Below, in pieces: positions 38,646 through 47,988 of a stretch of 64,000 nt of DNA. Made by a program: the position numbers and the translations under genes. This stretch comes from Pedobacter gandavensis (GTDB taxonomy: Bacteria > Bacteroidota > Bacteroidia > Sphingobacteriales > Sphingobacteriaceae), in contig NZ_WNXC01000001.1 of assembly GCF_014172405.1 (NCBI RefSeq), positions 744,001 through 808,000 on the forward strand, in the 5' to 3' direction. The notes below the pieces were generated by a model that saw nothing but the letters and a program-made list of their open reading frames with translations, was not told where the DNA came from and did no database searches. The first letter of the stretch is position 1; each line of letters starts with the position of its first letter.

Positions 38646-39728
38646 TTATTCTGCCTTTAATCTCAAATGAGAGATAACCGATTTAGGTTCCAGATATTTG
38701 TACTTGATCTTTTCATCATCCTTAACTTTCTGAACGCCTTCCAGAAGGATTTTATCCGTTTCAGAAAGACCGGTGTTCACGACATATAAGTCTGGCATTT
38801 CACTGGCAATCGTAATGTTTCTAGAGTGAATAACATCGTCTTTTCCAACCACAAAAACATACATTTTGTCCTGGATTTCATAGGTTGCTTTCTGTGGGAT
38901 GATTAGCGCATTACGCAATGGTACAGTCATTTGTATTTTGCCCGTTTGGCCATTTTTCAATAGCTTATTGGCGTTCGGGAATCTTGCTCTGAAAGCGATG
39001 TTACCTGTTTCACTATTGAACTCACTTTCAATTACCTCTACAGTTCCTTTATCTTTCAGGACTTCATTATTGGCCAATAGCAGACTAACTTGCTTGTCGC
39101 CACGGTCTTTTACATTCGTTTGATAAGCTAAATATTCCGGTTCTGAAACATTAAAATAGGCAAACACCTGACTGTTATCAGAAAGGCTGGTCAACAGCTC
39201 TCCTTCATCAATCAGGCTTCCCAATTTCTGAGGAATGCGGTCAATGGTACCATCAAATGGTGCTTTAATCTCGGTAAATGATAAATGAAGTTTTGCTAAG
39301 GAAGCTTCTGCTTTAGCGCCTTCCAATTTAGCCTGAGCCATAGCCAGCTCATTTTTCGAGACTACATTTTTATCGGCCAGTGTCTTCACATTTTGTAATT
39401 CTATCTGCGCCGCTTTAACTTCTGCTTGCGCTTTTAACAATTCTGCTTCATAGAGTTTAGGCATGATGCGAAACAGCAATTGACCTGCTTTAACCGTCTG
39501 TCCTTCATCTACATAAATGTTCTGTAGGTATCCTTTTTCCTGTGCTCTGATCTCAATATTTCTAACAGAACGGATTTGAGAAACAAATTCTTTGGTAAAG
39601 GAGGTATCAGTTTTTAAAGGAGCCGTAATGGTAAACTGACTTTCTTCCTTTTTTTCTTCTTTTTTGGTGGTGCAGCTTGTAAGGTTCAACAAGGCTATAG
39701 CGCCACTGAACACGAGTATTTTCTTCAT
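38646..39728 (-). CDS. RND efflux periplasmic adaptor
   Basis: The 360-residue protein carries a lipoprotein signal (lipobox LTSC near residue 19), so it is anchored to the inner membrane. The order is barrel-sandwich/lipoyl (IRAQEKGYLQNIYVDEGQTV at about 60-79), a helical hairpin with Ala/Glu/Leu-rich repeats (about 90-150), the second lipoyl half (FTEIKAPFDGTIDRI) and a beta-barrel domain. It links the pump to the outer-membrane channel. First gene of the operon of three. Confidence 0.93.
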   Translation of the reverse strand: MKKILVFSGAIALLNLTSCTTKKEEKKEESQFTITAPLKTDTSFTKEFVSQIRSVRNIEIRAQEKGYLQNIYVDEGQTVKAGQLLFRIMPKLYEAELLKAQAEVKAAQIELQNVKTLADKNVVSKNELAMAQAKLEGAKAEASLAKLHLSFTEIKAPFDGTIDRIPQKLGSLIDEGELLTSLSDNSQVFAYFNVSEPEYLAYQTNVKDRGDKQVSLLLANNEVLKDKGTVEVIESEFNSETGNIAFRARFPNANKLLKNGQTGKIQMTVPLRNALIIPQKATYEIQDKMYVFVVGKDDVIHSRNITIASEMPDLYVVNTGLSETDKILLEGVQKVKDDEKIKYKYLEPKSVISHLRLKAE

Positions 39729-39896
39729 GATAATAAATGGAAATTAAGCGAATAAATGCCTGGAATAAAGATTCCAATCAACGTAAAAAAACATTAGTTA
39801 CTGGAGGCCGGATTTAAAAATCGGGCCAAAAGATTGCATTAAACACACCAACACGAGGGACGTATGGTTAATGTTTTAACTGATGTAACGTAATGC

Positions 39897-40280
39897 TCAA
39901 ATCCTCAATACGCGTTGTTTGATATAAATCGGTGAAGAATTGCCTGAAAATGGCTGAAAGGTTTGATCATACTGATGGTAATCATCAGCAATTAAAACTG
40001 GTAAAAAAGCAAGATACCAGCGCTCCAGGGTATAATATTCCTGGTGTAGATTTCTGTCTGGAAGTTCGTCGCCATAGTTGTGCTCCTCATCCAGATCTAA
40101 GTCGGCCTCTTCAATGAGGCTGATGTCCAGACCAGTGCCGCTGAATTTTGCCTGTTCACTTTTAGAAAGCCGCTGTTTGGAAACACAATGCGTAGGATTA
40201 TGATGCGTACCTGCATGAAGATAGTGCCCTCCGCATAGCAGAAAGGTAAACAGGGATACGAAAAATACGACTACTCTCAT
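39897..40280 (-). CDS. Small exported acidic protein of unknown function
   Basis: The ATG at 40280 gives 127 residues; the longer frame would need a TTG start. A signal peptide is present (VVVFFVSLFTFLLCGG). The mature part has an acidic run (EEADLDLDEEHNYGDE) and an aromatic C-terminal half. No family is recognised. It starts three bases past the expected transcription start of its own -7 box and ends 168 bases before the efflux operon, on the same strand. Confidence 0.6.
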   Translation of the reverse strand: MRVVVFFVSLFTFLLCGGHYLHAGTHHNPTHCVSKQRLSKSEQAKFSGTGLDISLIEEADLDLDEEHNYGDELPDRNLHQEYYTLERWYLAFLPVLIADDYHQYDQTFQPFSGNSSPIYIKQRVLRI

Positions 40281-40288
40281 TTTGGTGG

Positions 40289-40296
40289 CAAAAGTA
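40289..40296 (-). promoter_or_regulatory. -7 box for the small exported protein
   Basis: On the minus strand TACTTTTG fits TAnnTTTG. It lies only eight bases before the ATG, so the transcript may be nearly leaderless. No -33 partner was seen at 19-21 bases. Confidence 0.4.
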
Positions 40297-40340
40297 ATCA
40301 AAGTATTGAAAGAAAAAAATGAATTATCAACCTCAGACTT

Positions 40341-41927
40341 TTATAAGACAATTCCCTCTTCCACATTAATCTGATTCAGGAAGGAATAGTCATGAGAAAT
40401 CACGACTAAGGTTCCTTTATATTCGTTAATAGCTGCAGTTAATATCTCAATATTTTGCATGTCCAGGTTGTTTGTCGGCTCATCTAAAACAATTAAATCA
40501 GGACTTTGATTACCAATGGTTAAAGCGCAGAGTATAAGTCTCATTCTTTCTCCGCCACTTAGGGAGGAACAAGGTTTATCCCATTGTGCTTTGGTAAATA
40601 AAAACCGATTTAAACGAAGTTTTATCTCATGCTCCTGCAATGCTCCAGCGTTAAATTGTTGCGCCTGTTCATAAACATTAAGGTTGGGATCAATTAAAGA
40701 ATATTCCTGATCTACGTAAATGGAATGAACCATTGTTCGCGCTATGCTGCCGGATTTTGGCTGTAATGACCCCAGAATTATTTTGATGAGGGTCGTTTTT
40801 CCTGATCCATTGGCTCCTTTAATCGCCAAACGATCGCCGGTTTTGATCTGAAAGCTCAAGCCTTGCTGCCAGAGCAATTGCGCTTCATAGCTGAAATTGA
40901 TTTCTTTTGCGGTGATCAGTGTTTTTCCGATATGCAGTGCAGAAGCATCAAGATCCATTTTCATACGGTCATGCCCTGGTTGATCCTTGCGCAACTCGCT
41001 TATCTCTTGCGCTATGCCATCCAGTTTTTCAGCTTGTTGTCCTTTCAAACGTGAAGTGCTTTTCTCCGCATTATTTTTCAATGTTTTCATCATGATGGTA
41101 GGTACACCCGCCTTTTCTTGTTTCCGCTTTCCACGGGCATCCAGTTTATGCTGTCTTTCTAAAGCAGTACGCTCTACCTCCTTCGCTTTACGTAATGCTT
41201 TTTCTTTACTTTTCAAGGTTTGAGCAAAAGCGGCGCTTTCTATCTCACGCTGTTCCACATAGCATTCATAATTTCCACCATAGCTGCTGATTCCATCAGG
41301 CCCTAACCATGCGACAACATTTAAAAGGTTCAACAATTCCCGATCATGGCTGACAATCAGCAAAGTTTTTTTGCTAAACCTGATTTCGTCATAAAGCAGA
41401 ATTCTACTTGCACGATCCAAATGATTGCTGGGTTCATCCATCAAAATGATCTCTGGCTGATGAATTCGGATCCCTGCCAGGAAAACTTTTGTTTTTTGTC
41501 CGCCACTTAAACTGCTCATTTTTTGAGCTAAATCCAGCCCCTCCAGCTTCCAATAGGCAAAAGCTTGCGCGCAACGCGATTCAAAATCCCAGTCGTCATT
41601 GAGTATGGCCAGGTTTTCATCCGTCACCTGACCCGCTAAAATTTCTTGCATGGCTTGTAGCTTGTCGCCTAAATGAAGCACTTCGGCAATACTACTCTCT
41701 TTGTAATCGTCTAAAAGTTGAGGCACATAGTAAGGCTTAGACGCCGCTTTCACAAGGCCAGTACCAGGCTGTAGCTGACCTGCTAAAATTTTTAATAAAG
41801 TAGATTTCCCAGCACCATTATTGCCAATCAAGGCGGTTTTATCGTGTGGATTCAGGTTGAAATTTAGGCCTGTAAAGAGTAAGTCCCTATTGGGATGTTG
41901 GTAGGTAATATCTTGAAGAATGAGCAT
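40341..41927 (-). CDS. ABC-F family ATPase
   Basis: The 528-residue soluble protein has two ABC domains and no membrane segment. First domain: Walker A GNNGAGKST, signature LSGGQKTKV, Walker B IILMDEPSNHLD. Linker of about 80 basic, helical residues (AKEVERTALERQHKLDARGK). Second domain: GANGSGKTT, LSGGERMRL, LIVLDEPTNNLD. ABC-F proteins bind the ribosomal E site and either support translation or protect against antibiotics; sequence alone does not decide which. It is divergent from the nucleoside phosphorylase gene across a repeat-bearing promoter. Confidence 0.93.
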   Translation of the reverse strand: MLILQDITYQHPNRDLLFTGLNFNLNPHDKTALIGNNGAGKSTLLKILAGQLQPGTGLVKAASKPYYVPQLLDDYKESSIAEVLHLGDKLQAMQEILAGQVTDENLAILNDDWDFESRCAQAFAYWKLEGLDLAQKMSSLSGGQKTKVFLAGIRIHQPEIILMDEPSNHLDRASRILLYDEIRFSKKTLLIVSHDRELLNLLNVVAWLGPDGISSYGGNYECYVEQREIESAAFAQTLKSKEKALRKAKEVERTALERQHKLDARGKRKQEKAGVPTIMMKTLKNNAEKSTSRLKGQQAEKLDGIAQEISELRKDQPGHDRMKMDLDASALHIGKTLITAKEINFSYEAQLLWQQGLSFQIKTGDRLAIKGANGSGKTTLIKIILGSLQPKSGSIARTMVHSIYVDQEYSLIDPNLNVYEQAQQFNAGALQEHEIKLRLNRFLFTKAQWDKPCSSLSGGERMRLILCALTIGNQSPDLIVLDEPTNNLDMQNIEILTAAINEYKGTLVVISHDYSFLNQINVEEGIVL

Positions 41928-42039
41928 GAGATCCTTTCTTTTTTAGTTGAATAGTTAAGAAGGCCTTTAAGGCTTCCGTTTTATTTTCCTGAAAGAAATG
42001 TGCTGCTACATGCTATCCTTATTGATTTTGTGAATGGTA

Positions 42040-42070
42040 CAAAGGTAATAATTTCAATTAACTCTTCAAG
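42040..42070 (-). promoter_or_regulatory. Promoter of the ABC-F gene
   Basis: On the minus strand CTTG (42070-42067), 19 bases, then TACCTTTG (42047-42040), a full -7 consensus with a 3-of-4 -33 element. The transcript would have a 5' leader of roughly 105 bases before the ATG at 41927. Confidence 0.55.
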
Positions 42071-42085
42071 AATTTCAATTAACTC
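42050..42085. repeat. Two exact 15-base direct repeats in a divergent promoter
   Basis: AATTTCAATTAACTC occurs at 42050-42064 and again at 42071-42085, a period of 21 bases or two helical turns. The first copy lies in the spacer of the ABC-F promoter and the second overlaps the -33 region of the phosphorylase promoter. Confidence 0.8.
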
Positions 42086-42105
42086 CTACATGTTTCATAG
42101 GTTTG
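42073..42105 (+). promoter_or_regulatory. Promoter of the nucleoside phosphorylase gene
   Basis: TTTC at 42073-42076, 21 bases, then TAGGTTTG at 42098-42105 (exact -7 consensus). Transcription would begin about 15 bases before the ATG at 42125. Confidence 0.5.
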
Positions 42106-42124
42106 TACCATCAAAGCCGTAATT

Positions 42125-42994
42125 ATGGAAAACAAAATATCAGCAGCAGACCTCATCATCAATCCAGATGGCAGCATTTACCATCTTAACCTATTGCCTG
42201 AAGATCTTGCGCAAACTGTGATCACTGTAGGTGACCCTGATCGGGTTTCAGAAATATCTAAACATTTTGACCGAATAGAGCTTAAGAAAGGAAAGCGTGA
42301 ATTCCTGACACATACCGGCTATCTGGGACAGAAAAGAATAACGGTGATTTCAACAGGGATTGGAACAGACAATATTGACATTGTATTTAATGAATTAGAT
42401 GCGTTGGTCAATATTGACTTCCAAACCAGGACGGTAAAAAAAGACCTGACCTCACTGGATATCATTCGTATTGGTACATCTGGGGCCATCCAATCTGATT
42501 TACCAATGGGCACCATCCTGGCCTCTTCTTATGGCCTTGGAATGGATGCATTGATGCAGTATTATATTCATGAACTTTCTGTAGAGGAACGTCCAATTTT
42601 GGAAGCTTTTAACGCCCATTGTGCACACATCAAAGGTATTCATCCTTATTTAACCGCTGCTGATGATCGTTTATTAAACACCATTGGGGCTGATATGGTC
42701 CATGGCATCACGATTACTGCGCCAGGATTTTATGCGCCGCAAGGCCGACAAGTCCGCGCTAAAAACTCCATTCCGAACTTCATTTCCTTGCTCAATACTT
42801 TCCAACATGGAAAAGATAGGATCACGAATTTAGAAATGGAAACAGCCGGAATTTATGCCCTGGCCAAAGTCTTAGGTCATAAAGCATTATCCGTAAATGC
42901 GATACTGGCCAGTAGAGTCAATTTTGAGTTCAGTAATAGCCCGGATAAAGTAGTAGATCAAGCCATCCGTATGGTACTGGATAAACTTGCCTAA
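42125..42994 (+). CDS. Nucleoside phosphorylase (uridine phosphorylase-like)
   Basis: The 289-residue enzyme belongs to the NP-I family. The opening VITVGDPDRVSEI is the phosphate-binding Gly-Asp-Pro-x-Arg signature, TVISTGIGTDNIDIV follows, and the C-terminal NLEMETAGIYAL is the substrate ribose-binding Glu-Met-Glu motif. Phosphorolysis of uridine or another nucleoside gives ribose-1-phosphate for salvage or carbon use. The fit is with the uridine rather than the purine group, but specificity is not certain. Confidence 0.9.
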   Translation: MENKISAADLIINPDGSIYHLNLLPEDLAQTVITVGDPDRVSEISKHFDRIELKKGKREFLTHTGYLGQKRITVISTGIGTDNIDIVFNELDALVNIDFQTRTVKKDLTSLDIIRIGTSGAIQSDLPMGTILASSYGLGMDALMQYYIHELSVEERPILEAFNAHCAHIKGIHPYLTAADDRLLNTIGADMVHGITITAPGFYAPQGRQVRAKNSIPNFISLLNTFQHGKDRITNLEMETAGIYALAKVLGHKALSVNAILASRVNFEFSNSPDKVVDQAIRMVLDKLA

Positions 42995-43093
42995 ATCTTA
43001 GCAATTCCTGAGTCAATACTGTGAAAGGATTTTAAAGATTTCGAAACAAAATAGGCCTTCCAATGTTCCATTGATAGATATAGAACGAAAGTT

Positions 43094-43414
43094 ATGTTTG
43101 AATTACTCAAAAATAAAGTAAGAATTATAGCTGCAACATCATTGTTAAGTGCGTACGATACAGAAGAATTAGATGCAGGAAAAAGATTTATAGCCATCCT
43201 TGCGGGTGCATACATCTTTCAAAAAGGAGTCAGAGCGATTTCTAAACACCCCGTAGTAGGAATTCAGGAGGCGGTATTAGGTGGGATATTGTTATACACC
43301 GGAACGGTTGGTATCCATAAAAAGATCGTTAGAAAACCTACTGATCATGCTGATATCAGGAGAAATCAGATTCAAGGGAATGATCCTAGATCAGCTGTAC
43401 CTGCTTTTGTTTAA
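43094..43414 (+). CDS. Small membrane protein, DUF2892-like
   Basis: The 106-residue product has two membrane-seeking stretches (RFIAILAGAYIFQKGVRAI and EAVLGGILLYTGTVGIH) separated by a short polar turn, and a charged C-terminal tail. The pattern resembles DUF2892/YgaP membrane domains, a weak match. It is probably monocistronic, 99 bases after the phosphorylase, ending at a large palindrome. Confidence 0.55.
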   Translation: MFELLKNKVRIIAATSLLSAYDTEELDAGKRFIAILAGAYIFQKGVRAISKHPVVGIQEAVLGGILLYTGTVGIHKKIVRKPTDHADIRRNQIQGNDPRSAVPAFV

Positions 43415-43416
43415 AG

Positions 43417-43448
43417 AATTCATGGCCGGGAGTTCCCGGCCATGAATT
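43417..43448. terminator. Palindrome between convergent genes
   Basis: A 14-base perfect stem, AATTCATGGCCGGG with CCCGGCCATGAATT, around the loop AGTT. It lies between the small membrane protein (ends 43414) and GH92 (ends 43463). The T-tract is weak; likely a bidirectional terminator. Confidence 0.6.
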
Positions 43449-43462
43449 ATAAAATTCAAATT

Positions 43463-45754
43463 TTACTTCCCCAACTTGCTCGGTTTTGAGCTCATGTAGA
43501 AAGTTAGTTTTCCACCCTTTAAGATATCTGCGTGTTTAAGCACATTGTTGCTAATTAATACACCGTTTAGTAATACTTTTTGCACGTAAATATTTTTGTC
43601 ACTCTGGTTAATGGCTTCAATGGTAAAGGTATTTCCAGCTTCCAGCTGAAGTACAGCCGATTTTACTGCAGGACTTCCAAGCGCATAATCTGCTGATCCT
43701 GGTGAGACCGGATAAAATCCTAGAGAAGAAAACATGTACCAGGCGCTCATCTGGCCACAATCGTCATTACCTCCTAAGCCATCTGGTGTTGGTTTGTATT
43801 GCATCTTCAGAATCTTCCTTACCCTTTCTTGCGTTTTCCATGGCTGATCTGCCCAGTTATACAGATAAGCAACGTGGTGTGCCGGCTCATTACCATGCAC
43901 ATATCCGCCAATAATCCCTTCTCGGGTAATGTCTTCAGTTTCTGCAAAAAACACATCAGGAAGGTGCATATTGAATAAGCTGTCAATCTTGGCTGCAAAC
44001 TTCTGCTTCCCACCCATTTTATTCATCAACGATTCTGGATCATGTGGCACGAAGAAACTGTAATTCCAGCTATTTCCTTCAATAAAACCTTGTCCATGCG
44101 TACTCATGACATCAAATTCTTTTTTGAAAGCACCGTTCGCCAGTTTCGGGCGCATGAAACCGATACGGTCATCATATACATTCTTCCAGTTTCCTGAGCG
44201 TTTCATATATTCTTCATATACTGCCTGGTTGTTTAGTTTTTTTGCGATCTGTGCAATACACCAATCATCATAAGCATACTCCAAGGTATTTGACACCGAG
44301 GTTCCACTGCTTTCCGCAGGAATGTATCCCAGATCAATATATTTTCCTATTCCTTCATAATTGCGGTGATTGGCTGTGGCAATACAAGCCTCTAAAGCTT
44401 TTTGAACATCACCATCATACACACCTTTGATAATGGCATCAGCCACAACTGAAACACTATGATAGCCACTCATACACCAGTTTTCATTGGCGTAATGCGA
44501 CCAGATGGGTAGCATCTTCAAAGCGCTCTGGTCGTAATGTGCCAGCATGGATTTCACCATGTCATTGTTGCGGGAAGGCTGTATCAGGTTAAAGAAAGGA
44601 TGTAATGCCCGATAGGTGTCCCACAAAGAAAAAGTAGTATAATTGGTAAAGCCATTTGCCTGATGCACATTCTGATCTAAACCTTTATACTGTCCGTTTA
44701 CATCTCCATAAGTTGTTGGATTGATAAATGCATGGTACATGGCGGTGTAAAAATTCACCTTATCGTCTTCAGCAGCGGCAATGTCAATTTTATTCAACTC
44801 TTTATTCCAATCCGTTTGGGCTTGCTTTTTTACACGGTCAAAATCCCATCCAGGAACTTCTGAACTCATGTTTTCTAAAGCATTTGCCTGACTCACCGGC
44901 GACAGTGCAAATTTTACTTTCACTTGCTCCTGTTCATCGGTATCGAAATCGAAGTGCATGCGGATTCTCTTTCCTGCAATTTCCGGGAAGTTGTTGTTCT
45001 GGTCAAATTTTCTCCAAAAACCCGAGTACACCTGCTTCTTGTCATAGTTTTTCTGACCATAGCTTTTAAAAGGCTTCGAGAAAGTCATGGCGAAATAAAC
45101 GGTCCTTGTTCTTGCCCATCCGTTGGTTTGGCGGTAGCCGGTTAACAAGGTGTCGTTCACAACGCGCACATAAGTCCACACTGTTTTGTCGTCATAGTTG
45201 TAAATCCCGGACATTAAATCCAGAATAATGTGCGACTGGTCAGATTTAGGGAACGTATAACGGTGCATCCCTACCCTTTTACTCGCAGTGAGTTCCGCCT
45301 GAATCTTGTGGTCATCCAATTTCACTTTGTAATAACCGGCTTCAGCAGTTTCATTGGCATGGGAGTAAGAAGAGCGAAATCCGCTTCCAGGTACATCAGC
45401 AGTACCCGGGTTCATTTTTAAAACACCCTGTGTTGGCATCACCAGGAAATCACCCAAATCTGAATGACCAGTACCACTAAAATGAGTGTGACTAAATCCA
45501 ACAATTGATTTATCCTCATATTTATAACCCGCACAGTATTTATAAACGTCGCCATTATACTTGCCATTCAGCTCATAAGAAAGGGTGTCTGTGTCTGGAC
45601 TCAGCTGCACTGATCCGAAAGGAACAGTGGCCCCTGGATAAGTATGGCCCATCTTTTGGGTTCCAATAATCGGTTTTACATACTTTACCAAATCCTTTTG
45701 TGCCTGTGCAGAAAGGGCTGGAAGCAGTATACAAAACAATAATGCTTTTTTCAT
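43463..45754 (-). CDS. GH92 family alpha-mannosidase
   Basis: The 763-residue product has a signal peptide ending AQAQ and the two-part GH92 fold: an N-terminal beta-sandwich (about 25-260) and a C-terminal (alpha/alpha)6 barrel. Near the end, YVHGNEPAHHVAYLYNW holds the catalytic Glu, and GGNDDCGQMSAWYMFSSLG is the calcium/mannose-site segment. GH92 enzymes are exo-acting calcium-dependent alpha-mannosidases, mainly alpha-1,2, that trim N-glycans or yeast mannan. It is alone here, with no SusCD beside it. Confidence 0.93.
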   Translation of the reverse strand: MKKALLFCILLPALSAQAQKDLVKYVKPIIGTQKMGHTYPGATVPFGSVQLSPDTDTLSYELNGKYNGDVYKYCAGYKYEDKSIVGFSHTHFSGTGHSDLGDFLVMPTQGVLKMNPGTADVPGSGFRSSYSHANETAEAGYYKVKLDDHKIQAELTASKRVGMHRYTFPKSDQSHIILDLMSGIYNYDDKTVWTYVRVVNDTLLTGYRQTNGWARTRTVYFAMTFSKPFKSYGQKNYDKKQVYSGFWRKFDQNNNFPEIAGKRIRMHFDFDTDEQEQVKVKFALSPVSQANALENMSSEVPGWDFDRVKKQAQTDWNKELNKIDIAAAEDDKVNFYTAMYHAFINPTTYGDVNGQYKGLDQNVHQANGFTNYTTFSLWDTYRALHPFFNLIQPSRNNDMVKSMLAHYDQSALKMLPIWSHYANENWCMSGYHSVSVVADAIIKGVYDGDVQKALEACIATANHRNYEGIGKYIDLGYIPAESSGTSVSNTLEYAYDDWCIAQIAKKLNNQAVYEEYMKRSGNWKNVYDDRIGFMRPKLANGAFKKEFDVMSTHGQGFIEGNSWNYSFFVPHDPESLMNKMGGKQKFAAKIDSLFNMHLPDVFFAETEDITREGIIGGYVHGNEPAHHVAYLYNWADQPWKTQERVRKILKMQYKPTPDGLGGNDDCGQMSAWYMFSSLGFYPVSPGSADYALGSPAVKSAVLQLEAGNTFTIEAINQSDKNIYVQKVLLNGVLISNNVLKHADILKGGKLTFYMSSKPSKLGK

Positions 45755-45912
45755 TTGTTTAAGTTGAGGTTTTTTTACAAGGTTCTAAGGTATAAATAAT
45801 TGGCACAAAATAAGCTCTATTATCTTGCTATAACGTTTAATCTAAACTTTATGCTTTTATCCTTTTTACAAGCAACTGACGGCATAAATGAGAATGTATG
45901 GGTAAAAACCGC

Positions 45913-45920
45913 TATTTTTG
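45913..45920 (+). promoter_or_regulatory. Possible -7 box of mnmA
   Basis: TATTTTTG fits TAnnTTTG, 18 bases before the ATG at 45939. No -33 partner was found. Confidence 0.4.
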
Positions 45921-45938
45921 CGCTCAGAATAAATTATA

Positions 45939-47030
45939 ATGAGTAAACTCGGTAGAATATTGGTAGCCATGAGTGGCGGAGTAGATAGTTCAGTTGCAGC
46001 AGTGATGTTACACGAACAAGGATATGAAGTAATCGGATTAACCATGAAGACATGGGATTATGCGACCTCAGGTACCAATGGTAAGGAAACTGGATGTTGC
46101 AGTCTGGACAGCATCAACGATGCACGTACCCTGGCGGTTAATTACGGATTTCCACACTATATATTAGACATCAGGGATGAGTTCGGTGATTATGTGATTG
46201 ATAACTTCGTTGATGAATATCTTGCAGGTCGTACGCCTAACCCTTGTGTTTTATGCAACACCCACATCAAATGGGAAGCATTGTTAAAACGTGCAAATAA
46301 ACTGGATTGCGAATTTATTGCGACCGGTCACTATGCGAACGTTAGACAGCACGACAATGGTCGTCATGTGATCTCTAAAGGTTTGGATGAAAACAAAGAC
46401 CAGTCTTATGTGCTTTGGGGCGTTTCTCAGGAAAACCTGGCACGTACTAAATTCCCATTGGGATCTTTCGCAAAAGCGGATATCAGACAAATGGCTTTAG
46501 ATATGGGGCAGGAAGAACTGGCTAAGAAAAGCGAAAGTTATGAGATCTGTTTTGTACCGGATAATGATTACCGTGCTTTCTTGAAGCATAAGGTAGGTGA
46601 TTTAGAAGGTCGCGTGGCAGGTGGTAATTTCATTACCAGTGACGGCATGGTGGTTGGACAACATAAAGGTTATCCTTTCTATACCATCGGACAGCGTAAA
46701 GGTTTAGGAATCGCTTTTGGCGAACCGATGTTTGTAACGCAAATCCTTCCGGAAAGCAATACCGTAGTTTTAGGTAGAGCAGATGAATTGGAACGTCGTG
46801 AAGCCCTGGTTAGAAATGTGAACTTGATTAAGTACGAAAATATTTTGGAGCCCATGAATGACGTGGTTACTAAAATCAGATATAAAGACGCAGGAACGTT
46901 AAGTACTATTGTACAGGAAAATGATAAAATCAAAGTAGTATTTGATCATGCAGTTTCGGCAATAGCACCGGGACAGTCTGCGGTATTCTATGAAGGAAAC
47001 GACCTCCTTGGAGGCGGTTTCCTTTGTTAA
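45939..47030 (+). CDS. mnmA: tRNA 2-thiouridine(34) synthase
   Basis: The 363-residue enzyme puts sulfur on U34 of tRNA for Lys, Glu and Gln. The PP-loop SGGVDSSVA (12-20) binds ATP. The two catalytic cysteines are Cys103 or Cys106 in NPCVLCN and Cys205 in YEICFV, matching Cys102 and Cys199 of E. coli MnmA. The GHYANV adenylate site and the C-terminal beta-barrel ending in GGGFLC complete the family layout. A substrate tRNA, tRNA-Lys(UUU), is in this same window. The gene ends in a short hairpin. Confidence 0.96.
   Translation: MSKLGRILVAMSGGVDSSVAAVMLHEQGYEVIGLTMKTWDYATSGTNGKETGCCSLDSINDARTLAVNYGFPHYILDIRDEFGDYVIDNFVDEYLAGRTPNPCVLCNTHIKWEALLKRANKLDCEFIATGHYANVRQHDNGRHVISKGLDENKDQSYVLWGVSQENLARTKFPLGSFAKADIRQMALDMGQEELAKKSESYEICFVPDNDYRAFLKHKVGDLEGRVAGGNFITSDGMVVGQHKGYPFYTIGQRKGLGIAFGEPMFVTQILPESNTVVLGRADELERREALVRNVNLIKYENILEPMNDVVTKIRYKDAGTLSTIVQENDKIKVVFDHAVSAIAPGQSAVFYEGNDLLGGGFLC
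46993..47024 (+). terminator. Hairpin at the 3' end of mnmA
   Basis: AAGGAAAC and GTTTCCTT pair around CCTCC/GGAGG within the last codons of mnmA. No T-tract follows, so its role as a terminator is uncertain; the Gly-rich coding end could explain it. Confidence 0.35.
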
Positions 47031-47040
47031 TGATATTAAA

Positions 47041-47988
47041 TTAGCTATCTAATTGATCTGAAATGGTATAAGGTGCGGCAGTTTTAATGTGCTTGCCCTT
47101 ATATCTTTCAAAGTAATAATCTAATCTGCCTAGATTAATTCCAGCAAATCCCACCTGATTAATCGTCGTCATCTTTCCATCGAGATTTAGAATATCTTCT
47201 GGTTTCTCCATGAATGTATGGGTATGACCGCCGATAATTAAATCTATATTTCTGGTGTTCTTGGCCATTACCTGATCCGAAACCCGATCGCTATCGTATT
47301 TATAACCTAAATGTGATAAGCAGATTACAAGATCACATTTTAAATCATTTTTAAGCAGACTTGCAGTCTGATTTGCCGTTTGAACCGGATCTAAAAATAC
47401 CGTATCGCCATAATTTCTATCGCCTACCAATCCAGCTAATTTAATCCCGATTCCAAATACACCGATCTTTATTCCTTGCTTTTTAAAGATCTGATAAGGC
47501 AGGGTCGATTTATTCAATAAGGTGTTAGAGAAATCGTAATTACTGCATAAAATTGGGAAGTTGGCATGAGGTAATTGTTTGTAGAAACCTTCCAGACCGT
47601 TGTCAAAATCATGGTTTCCCATCGTTGCAGCATCATACTTCATTTCAGACATGAGCTTAATTTCCAACTCTCCACCATATTTGTTAAAGTATGGGGTACC
47701 CTGAAAAATATCACCAGCATCAAAAAGCAATACATTGCTTTCTTTTGCACGAATTGATTTGATCAAAGCAGAACGTCTGGCTGTTCCTCCCAATCCTTGG
47801 TATTTTGAACCATCCATCGGAAAGGGCTCGATTCTACTGTGCACATCATTGGTATGCAAAATGGTCAATTTTACCAGGTCTCCGGCGGCTAGTGCATCAA
47901 AAGCATTTAAGTTCAATGCCGCAGCTGCGGCGGCAATCCCTCCTGTTTTAAGGAAGTTTCTACGGTTAATCTTTAGTAATTCTTCCAT
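47041..47988 (-). CDS. 5'-nucleotidase metallophosphatase domain, separate protein
   Basis: The 315-residue product is the catalytic half of a UshA-type 5'-nucleotidase. A twin-arginine-like signal NRRNFLKTGG is followed by an Ala-rich helix, so export may be by Tat. Metal and phosphate motifs in order are LHTNDVHSR, LFDAGDIFQGT, TMGNHDFDNG, LSHLGYKYD and GGHTHTF. The usual C-terminal substrate domain is absent and is encoded by the overlapping upstream gene. It hydrolyses nucleotides or related phosphates in the periplasm. Confidence 0.9.
   Translation of the reverse strand: MEELLKINRRNFLKTGGIAAAAAALNLNAFDALAAGDLVKLTILHTNDVHSRIEPFPMDGSKYQGLGGTARRSALIKSIRAKESNVLLFDAGDIFQGTPYFNKYGGELEIKLMSEMKYDAATMGNHDFDNGLEGFYKQLPHANFPILCSNYDFSNTLLNKSTLPYQIFKKQGIKIGVFGIGIKLAGLVGDRNYGDTVFLDPVQTANQTASLLKNDLKCDLVICLSHLGYKYDSDRVSDQVMAKNTRNIDLIIGGHTHTFMEKPEDILNLDGKMTTINQVGFAGINLGRLDYYFERYKGKHIKTAAPYTISDQLDS

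Noticed and set aside
41928..42033. ATG-TAG start-stop unit and weak hairpin in the ABC-F leader
   Set aside because: A minimal start-stop pair and a bulged short stem are likely by chance; no clear attenuator structure was found.
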